Below, one piece after another: positions 56,599 to 64,000 of a DNA stretch of 64,000 bases (positions are counted from its first letter, which is position 1; every line of letters starts with the position of its first letter). The DNA comes from Apiotrichum sp. Y4204. Lineage: Eukaryota > Basidiomycota > Tremellomycetes > Trichosporonales > Trichosporonaceae. The stretch lies in assembly GCA_025531455.1 (NCBI GenBank), contig JAMYHL010000015.1:496001-560000 (forward strand). The letters run 5' to 3'. The position numbers and the translations under genes were made by a program. The notes beneath the pieces are model-generated. The model was not told the DNA's origin. It saw only the letters and a list, made by a program, of their open reading frames with translations, and did not search any database.

Positions 56599-57921
56599 AT
56601 GCCATTCGACTGGCTGCTCTGGTCGGTCGCGATCGTTCTGGCCACTCTGCAGCTTGTGCAGGCGCAGGGCGGCGAGGGGTTTGCCTGGGTGACCCAGCCG
56701 TCCAATGCGCCGACATGCGGTAGTATAACATGGGCATGGAGCGACGTTCACGCTGCTGTGCGATCGTGGAATGTGTGAGTGAAACAGAGAGTCGACCATA
56801 CCGGTTGACATTGTCGCAGGGTGCTGTACAAGAATAGTGGCGGCGTACGCACTAACATTCTGTCATCGGCCGTGCCCAACCCGTTTACCTGGGATGTCGT
56901 CAATGTTCAGCCTGGCGACCAACTGGAGCTCCATTTGATCCATGCCGCATATGTTATCCCGTCAAACCCTCTTCCCGTCGTAGACGGCTGTTCACCTGCA
57001 GATGCCGCAGGCTCGACAGCGTCCGCTCAATCTGAAGAGACTGAATCGACATCCAGTTCGACACCGGCGTCAACTCCTGTAGAGCCGACATCATCCACTC
57101 TTGACACAGCCACTTCCTCTGAAGTGCTGGCTACATTCACCTCTGAATCGCTCGGTACCACCTTGCTCGGGACCACCTCGCCGTCCTCGTCTTCCTCGCC
57201 CTCCTCACCTTCCTCACCCTCCTCACCTTCCTCACCCTCCTCAACTGGACTCTCCGCGTCACCCACTACAGACTTATCGCCCTCAAAGGTGTCAACGGGA
57301 TCTTTGACTCCGTCCAGCTTTGAGTCGCGGAGTATCACATCTCCTGTGGCGTCAGACACCGGCGCTGAGCCATCATCGCGAATTGCCCCAGGCGAAGCGG
57401 CCGGCATCGCCGTTGCAATATGCGGTCTTCTCATCGCCGTTGTCCTGATCACATGGTTCTACCTCCGGAGGCGCCGACGACGCCTCGCCCATCCTCCCGC
57501 AGATCCCATGTTCGCTATCGACGAGCATGGGCTGACGCACCCAGTCTCCAACCTTCACTCCACACAAAGTTCATTGCACACCACTCGAGCCGATGCGCCT
57601 TCAAAAGCTTCGCGGTCAAAACGCGATGATTACGCCATGGCAAACTTGGAAACAGGCAGTCTGGGTGCGACTCATGCCGGAACGACAGCCGCCATGTCCG
57701 AAACGAGACTTTCACCCTTGCCGCGCGCGGCTCGGAGCAGAGCTCCGCGTGCCGCGCCGATGCACCCTCCCGCAGGGACGGACCCGTCCGTTGACGGCTT
57801 CACTCCCGCTTCGGCGGAGGGATATCTCCTACCACCATTATACAATCCAACTTGGGAAGCCGACTACTCCCAGGAAGAGTCGCAATGGGAGGGTCAGAGC
57901 CTGTGGAGCGGAGATCACTGA
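56599..57921 (+). CDS. type B mucin-like single-pass membrane protein (B2)
   Basis: Two exons (56599-56774, 56820-57921) close in phase to 425 aa, with the intron at the same codon as B1. Signal peptide LLWSVAIVLATLQLVQA. Ectodomain: NAPTCGSITWAWSD, SWNVVLYKNSGG, NPFTWDVVNVQPGDQLEL, VVDGC. The stalk contains a perfect (SSP)n run. Span AAGIAVAICGLLIAVVLITWFYL is followed by six Arg. The tail ends YLLPPLYNPTWEADYSQEES, PPxY, then WEGQSLW as in B1 (WEGQSMW). Paralogue of B1; function unknown. Confidence 0.8.
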
Positions 57922-59286
57922 GGCGGGGGGGAGCCGCGCTCCCCGCCTCCAATGCCTTGGTAGGTAGTCTTTTGTGCTGCTGATTGAAGAAAGCTCGTGT
58001 TTTAGGTTAGTAGGTGTTAGAGATATAATTGAGCTAAAGGCAGATGTATAGATTGCACATCTAGATGTCAAGCTCCAAAGGACATGGCGATCAGAAGGTG
58101 CCTGGGTGGCAGCAAAGAACATGGGATTCGCCAAGGACGTCGGCTAGGACTTGGGGGTGCCACCAGCCATTATAGCTGAATTCCAGAGCAGATGGCTGAC
58201 AAGTCTCGACCGCTAGGCCGCAGTCGGGTCAATGTCAGTAGCGTACTTACATCCGACTGTACAGTACTGGTGAGCAGGTCATCTTGGGGTGTGTGCAGCG
58301 ACATGGCGTCCATCGGCAGTCGAATTCGCGATCGTAATAATAAAAAGCTAGTCACCGATGTCGGCCCGGGTGGCTGCTGTTTTTCATAGCCGTTGTTGTT
58401 GCGATGATTTCTCTTCTGTCCAACTCTTGAGACCGCGATCCTGGCATTACATCCCTCGCGCCTCCTCGGCTTCTTCAAGGTCTTATCCTGATATCCTGGA
58501 TCCTGGAGGTACAATAGTCGTCGTCGTCATCCTCGGACCGGGGTTTGGCTGTTCTTTTTTGAATCACATCCCACTCTTTCCAGGGCCAGCGTCCAAGTGT
58601 CTGTACCGGACTTGCGGGTTTCAGGCACAACACGCTTCTCCACTCCGGTATACCCGGGGACACCCGGGTTCGGCCTGCGGATTGTGCAATGTGCGACAGT
58701 TACAGACTGCGACAGAATGCATTTCCTGGGGGCTGAGGCCTGGACAAGCCCCTATGCATATGTACCTGAATCGAGGCCGTCGATTGTCGACCCGAGATGC
58801 ATTGATGCATTGCTGGCATTGAGGCTTGTAGTATGAACACTACCGAGCATGTCGAGCATTTCTAGGCGATCTAGGCTGGGATATCTACGGCACTGTGTGT
58901 GGGCGGCAAGAGAGCTGACGACGCCCTGGATCATGCGGCAAACTCTGGGGTCTCCAGTACTCCCCATCTTACGTAAACACCGGCTATGAGGTGTCGGATG
59001 ACCGCTCATGAATTGCGCACTACGCACGCGCGCCAGTGCGCTAGAGCCCCTGGCGGAGCCACCTGCGCAGGGAGGCATACCGCGGATGGCCGCCAGGCCG
59101 CAGGGCGGATCGCAGGCTGCGCAGGGGGGCCGACAGTGACAGCAACCCGCAGAGATGAACATCAAAGACATGGGTCGAGGTCGTCGTGCTGTGTGTTGCA
59201 TCCTCACTACCCTCCATCACAATCTCATCAAATACAACTTCTCACCTCATACGCCCCGTCCGCGCCCGTTCCACATTTCCTCCGGC
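57922..59286. other. intergenic, no gene seen
   Basis: No coding chain recognised. The right end includes a CT-rich leader for the transcription factor gene. Confidence 0.5.
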
Positions 59287-62200
59287 ATGCCCGACAGCAG
59301 TGACGAGATGGAGCTCGACTCCTCCGAGTGCCTCGATGCCAACGTCGAGCCCTCGTCCGGCCCCGCCGGCAAGCGTGAGTGTAGAGGCTGTAATGTCGCA
59401 ATCGAACTGCAGGCATAGGCTGTGAACCGGGGTCCCCGTGGCGCCGGCTGGACATCTGCATATCTGCCTATCTGCATCTCTGCGTGTCTGCGTATCAGCC
59501 TATCTGGACCCAGACTGCTCTTCTACAGTCTCCCTTCTCATGTGGACCGCGTGCTGACCCACAGAAACTTTGAAACGGTACGCGCACCATCCACCAGCCA
59601 ACTCGGACTAGCACTGACTGCCAGCGGAGATGCGTGTCTCGCGTGCAGACGGCGCCGAATTGTGAGTACCTGTTACATGTCGCAAAAGACTTGCGCGTTG
59701 CTGGTGCTGCAATCCGGCGGCCGCCGGCCGGCGTCCTTGTCGATCGTGCAGATCCGTCGTGGATCGCACCCTGCGTTCCACGATCGGCGCGCCTGGCCCA
59801 TCGCATACCGCGATCGTCGCTGCTATTGTCGGCGGTCATGCAGAGCTCCATTCCCATGCTGACATGCACAGCGCTGCAACGCCGACAAGCCTGCGTGCGC
59901 CACTTGCGTGCGCCTCAAAAAGCAGTGTGTCTACGAAACAGGCAAAACGACGAGCCGGATTGCGCTCCTCAAGGCCCGTATCGGTGAGTCCTGGTAGTGA
60001 ACAGTAGAGCAGCGCTGATGACAGCCGAGCTTGAGGGTCAGCTGCAGAATGCCGGCGCGCCGACAATACCGCCTAACGGGCTGGGTGCGAGTGTAAATGG
60101 CTCGGCATCAGCCTCATCCTCCCAGCACAATCATGGCCAGCATCACCAGTCGCATGTCCACGGACAGCCACACGGAGGTCACGATGGTCGCCAATCCGGC
60201 AGCACTGTTGATCCCAGCTCTCTCGGCTTCCTCGGCGCCGGGTCCACACACTACGCCCCCATTTCCCCTCCAGCTACCCGGTCTCATTCCCAACCATCCT
60301 CCACTCCGGGCGGAACGCACCATCACAGCATCTCGCCGCCCGAAACGGCGGCCGGCCCCCCACCACGGAAAGCCCGAATGGACATCACCGCGATTCCAAC
60401 AAGCTCCTCGGCGGCGCCGGTGGACGCAGCGCGCAGCCCATTCTATCCCCAATCCACCAACCCGCGCCTTCCTGGTGAAGGCCCAACAGCCTTCGACTTT
60501 GACCTGAGTTTCCTCGATCAACCCGTGGCAGACCTCAGCACCGCGCTTGCAAATGTTTCCCCGGGCGGCGAAGGAACGGCATTTAACCCAATGTCAATGA
60601 TGGTCTCGGTAGAAGAGGATGTTCCATTTGACTCACATGGTGATATCACCCTCCTACCGGACATACCCCAGGGTCGCGAACTCGTCGGCGGCTGGTTTGA
60701 CCCTCATGATGTTCCCCCAGGCATCCGAGACCATCTGTGGGTATACCATGCTGAATGCCACTGACCCCAGGCTTGACCTCTTCTTCTCCCGCCTAACGTC
60801 CAAGGCGCTCTTCGCCATCACGCTTCACCTCCCGCGCTTCTATGCCCGCCTCACGCTCCCTCCCGCGAAGCGCCCACACCCGGCGCTGCTGTACAGCATG
60901 TACACACTCGCAGCACGCGTCTCGAGCCAGCCGGCCATTAAGCAGCTCGAGCAGCGGTTCTACGAAATCGCCGAAAAGCAGATCCGGGTCGCTGTTATCA
61001 ACCACGACCGGTTGCTGGATGCGCTGCGCGCCATGGCCCTGCTGACAAACTATCTTTTCGCCAAGGAGAAGTACTCCCTCGGGTACCACATGACCGGCAC
61101 AGCTGTCCGGTAGGTTGATATGTCTCGAATATGGCTGACATTTCAGGCTGGCGATCTCCTGTGGGCTCGACCGCATTCCGTCGAGTGTGTGGGCGCCGCC
61201 CCCGCCATTTAATGCGGCAATCCACTGCACGTTGCGCACGGGTGGATACGCGATAACTCCACCAGAGGACGCGATCGAGCTTGCGGAGCGAATTTACGCG
61301 TTCTGGGCGGTGTATGAGGTCGACCTGTGTACCGCCGTGGCGTACCTATGGCACACTGGCCTCCCGATGGAGGACATTCGGACACCGTTCCCGCGCCCGA
61401 TGATCGAGTACGAGCTTGGAATCGTGTCCTCCATCGATGACCAGAGCGTGGACTCGGTTCTCAACCCTCCACCCGGGCCGCCGCGCTCCGACACGTCCTT
61501 CATAGTACTGCGTATCAAGGCGCTGACGCTGCTGGCTAGAGTTCTCAAGATGCGCCAGGAGCGCCCCGAAGTGACACTACCAACGCCCGCTCCCGAGTCT
61601 CCGACTCACGGTCCCCACGGCAGCTACCCTGGGTCGGCCCTCCCTCCGTTTGCCACCCATCCCACAGGCTTTGCCAAAATCAAGGCAGCGCTCGACCACT
61701 ACTGCGACACACTGCCCGAGGAGCACAAGGCGCCGTGGCGCTGGGACGAGGGCGATGAGCTCATTCTCCCGCGTGTGGCGATCACACGCGAGTCAAGTGT
61801 CATCCACTTCTTGCTCGGCAACGCATATATGCAGCTCTGGAATGTGCGCGCCCTCGACGCCGACAATGCCGTCGCGATACTCGTTGCCCGCCGCCTCGTG
61901 AATGTCATGTACCTCTTCCAGACGGAACCCATGTCGACCGGTTACGACATTTTCATGATCACGATCTGGAACGAGGTGGCGATGGTGCTCATCCGCGAAG
62001 TGAAGCGTCTCCAACACCTGGGCCAGGACGACCGCGCGGCCGACATTGACGCAGATCTGGGAGTGGCGATTGCCGCGCTGAAGAAGTGGGGCGATGTGGA
62101 CATTTCTACCGAGCACGATGGCGCGGACATCGCCGCCATCAACGGCAAGATGCTTGAGCAGCTTCGGCTGATGAGCAAAGAGGACTGGGCCGAGGCCATG

Positions 62201-62335
62201 GCCGAGAGCCGGCGGCGGTACGGCGGCATCGACCCGGCGGCGCACCAGGACAAGTTTGGCACGCCGTGCGCCAACACGAGCGCGGGTGTTGGGGGCCAGC
62301 ATCCCGGCGCGAGTATGTTCATGCCGATGCCGTAG
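59287..62335 (+). CDS. Zn2Cys6 transcription factor
   Basis: Multi-exon gene from MPDSSDEMELDSSE (59287; in-frame 59155 would add 44 residues of leader-like sequence). The zinc cluster is split by an intron: ACLACRRRRI (59629-59660), then RCNADKPACATCVRLKKQC (from about 59872), giving C-x2-C-x6-C-x-C-x2-C-x-C binding two Zn. A linker RIALLKARI continues across an intron to AELEGQL, a short coiled coil for dimerisation. A His/Ser/Pro-rich region (60040-60530) follows, then the fungal-specific middle homology domain (LDLFFSRLTSKALFAITL through YAFWAVYEVDLCTAVAYL). A nuclear DNA-binding regulator; target genes unknown. The early exons (59287-59680) are tentative; exons from 60018 on are clear. 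Confidence 0.8.
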
Positions 62336-62653
62336 AGGGACTGTTTGGGGGAGTGGAGATTGTTTGGACAGTCAGCGCATGTGCTGTGTCCCTTGTTGAT
62401 ATTTTTATGCAGTGACATCTATGTGCAGTCGTTCACTCTATAGAGTGCATTGTTGATGGCAAGATGTTTTTCAACCACGATGCTCATTCTCGAAACAGGA
62501 AACACTCCAACTGACGCGATCATCACTTCGGTCTCGCACTAACGGTACCCGCAAACAAGCAATTCACACCTCCACCCCGCCACCCAACTTGCACAAAGCC
62601 AACTTTCAACTCTGCAACTCATCTCTCGCCATCACCACCACACCCCAACATCC
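62336..62653. other. intergenic between same-strand genes
   Basis: 3' flank of the transcription factor and promoter/leader of the kinase. Nothing else seen. Confidence 0.5.
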
Positions 62654-64000
62654 ATGAGCGCAGCCGGCGCGAAGCGCGCAGCCGAGGACGCGCCCGATGC
62701 TCCCGAGACAGTAGCGATAAAACGGCGGACCGTGCGGGTGAAGAAGATCCGGAGGGCGGGAGACGTCGGGTGGGAGGGAGAAGGCGAGGGGGGAGATGAG
62801 CCGCGAGAGGAGGTTGATGTGCGGGAAGGGGAGACGGAAAAGGAGGAACGAGCGGAGGGGGATACCGCGAAGGATACCAAGGATGAGCACCAAAAGCCCA
62901 TTTCCCCGACACGAGATCCGCCGCTATCGCCGCGCGCCTCCCTCTCCCCAACAGCGACCCGCGCCTCTCCGCCCGTAGGCTACCCGCGCTCCGCGTTCGC
63001 CCCTTCTCGCGGCCTGCATCCGGGGCTGGGGAGCTGTCGGAGCGTGTACAACTACACGCGGCTGAACCACATCGAGGAGGGGACGTACGGCGTCGTCTTC
63101 CGTGCCAAGTGCAATGATTCTGGGGGGGTGTATGCGTTGAAAAAGCTCAAACTCGACGAGGAGCGGCATGGGTTCCCGATCACGAGTCTGCGGGAAATCA
63201 TGGCGCTCATGGCTGCTGGGGAGCACGAGAATGTCGTTGGGGTGCGTGAAGTCGTCGTGGGGGATACACTCAACCAGTGAGTTTGGCTCGAGACTCAGAC
63301 TGATGGGCAGGATCTTTATCGTCATGCCGTTTATCGAGCACGATCTCAAGACTTTGCTCAGCGACATGCCGCACGCGTTCCTCCAGAGCGAGATCAAGAC
63401 AATCATGGGCCAGCTCCTCTCGGCCGTAGGCTACTGCCACTCGAAATGGATCTTGCACCGGGACCTCAAGACGTCGAATCTGCTCATGAACAACCGCGGC
63501 CAGATCAAAGTCGCGGATTTCGGCCTCGCCCGCAAATTCGGCGATCCCCTAGGCCCCATGACCCAGCTGGTGGTTACGCTGTGGTACCGCGCCCCCGAGC
63601 TGCTCTTGGGGGAGAAAGAGTACACGACCGCCATCGACATGTGGTCTGTCGGATGCATCTTTGCGGAACTCATCCAAAAGGACCCCCTCTTCCCCGGCCG
63701 AGGCGAGATTGACCAGCTCAGCCGCATCTTTGCGCTCCTTGGCCGCCCGACCGAAGACTCGTGGCCTGGCTTCTCGCGGTTACCCAATGCCAAGAGTATC
63801 AACCCCACCGGACCGACGTTTTCTGCCCTCCGGCAGAAGTTTAAACTGCTCTCATCTGAGGGCCACCAGCTCATGGCCGGCCTGCTGTGCTACGACCCGC
63901 AGCGGCGGCTGAGCGCTGATGAGGCGGGCAAGCATCCGTACTTCTCGTAAGTTGGGCGGTCTTTATGTCGACTAACTTTCAGCGAGCACCCGCTGCCGAA
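62654..64000 (+). CDS. CDK11: PITSLRE-type cyclin-dependent kinase (CDK11-like), 3' end outside window
   Basis: Exons 62654-63276, 63311-63946 and 63983 onward join in phase; the C-terminus lies beyond 64000. A charged, disordered N-terminus of ~125 residues is followed by a complete CMGC kinase: glycine loop EEGTYGVVFRAK, ALKKLKL (ATP Lys), the cyclin-binding helix GFPITSLREI that defines the PITSLRE family, HRDLKTSNLLM, VADFGLARKFGD, T-loop PMTQLVVTLWYRAPELL, DMWSVGCIFAEL. All catalytic residues are present. CDK11 homologues partner with cyclin L and act in transcription and pre-mRNA splicing in the nucleus. CDK10 is the nearest alternative; the PITSLREI helix favours CDK11. Confidence 0.85.

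Noticed and set aside
1..64000. tRNA, rRNA and transposable elements
   Set aside because: I scanned for the tRNA B-box word GGTTCGA, transposase or reverse-transcriptase motifs and long terminal repeats by eye and found none convincing. A covariance-model search could still reveal a tRNA.

Overview
The window is nuclear DNA from a filamentous or dimorphic basidiomycete yeast. The best guess is Tremellomycetes, probably near Trichosporonales. The evidence is many short spliceosomal introns (mostly 35-60 nt) with GTGAGT/GTAAGT donors, a CPL1/priA-type cysteine-rich secreted protein, Zn2Cys6 and GPR1/FUN34 families, and a high proportion of secreted and Ser/Thr-rich membrane proteins. No bacterial, viral, rRNA, tRNA or CRISPR feature was recognised. 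Most genes were assembled by hand from exons. Where the exon phases closed exactly this is stated; the acyl-CoA synthetase, sulfatase and transcription factor models are only approximate at some exon edges.

Layout, left to right. 1-15.2 kb is mostly secreted or surface proteins: two tandem ricin-B-like lectins (2625-5019), a single-pass membrane protein (6611-8209), a CPL1-like protein (9566-10579), a small chromodomain protein (11041-11583), a DUF7918-like protein (12685-13681) and a third ricin-B-like gene (14500-15148). 16.5-20.4 kb holds a degenerate protein kinase (-) head to head with a secreted lysine-rich protein that carries a PD-(D/E)XK nuclease-like core (+). 20.7-34.4 kb is mixed: a small Cys-rich secreted protein, two unknown intracellular proteins, a LURP-one-related (LOR) protein, a two-repeat basidiomycete family protein, a GPR1/FUN34/YaaH acetate-type transporter and a Ser/Pro-rich protein. 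34.6-38.5 kb repeats the lysine-rich/PD-(D/E)XK plus pseudokinase head-to-head pair in inverted order, followed by a frameshifted fragment of a third pseudokinase (39.3-39.6 kb). 39.8-47.6 kb is metabolic: an acyl-CoA synthetase ending in the peroxisomal signal SKL, a secreted sulfatase and a second LOR gene. 49-58 kb is a local expansion of mucin-like single-pass membrane proteins of two kinds (A on -, B on +) in two divergent A-B pairs, plus one broken A copy. 59.3-64 kb has a Zn2Cys6 transcription factor and the start of a PITSLRE-type (CDK11) kinase that runs off the window.

Two themes stand out. First, a two-gene module (pseudokinase plus secreted Lys-rich nuclease-like protein, divergently transcribed) occurs twice, 18 kb apart, with the two partners diverging together. 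It looks like an undescribed paired system. Second, all five intact single-pass membrane proteins (one at 6.6 kb, four at 49-58 kb) have unrelated-looking mucin stalks but end near a cytoplasmic PPxY motif, the ligand of Rsp5/NEDD4 WW domains. This suggests they share ubiquitin-ligase control. Functions of both groups are inferred from sequence only.
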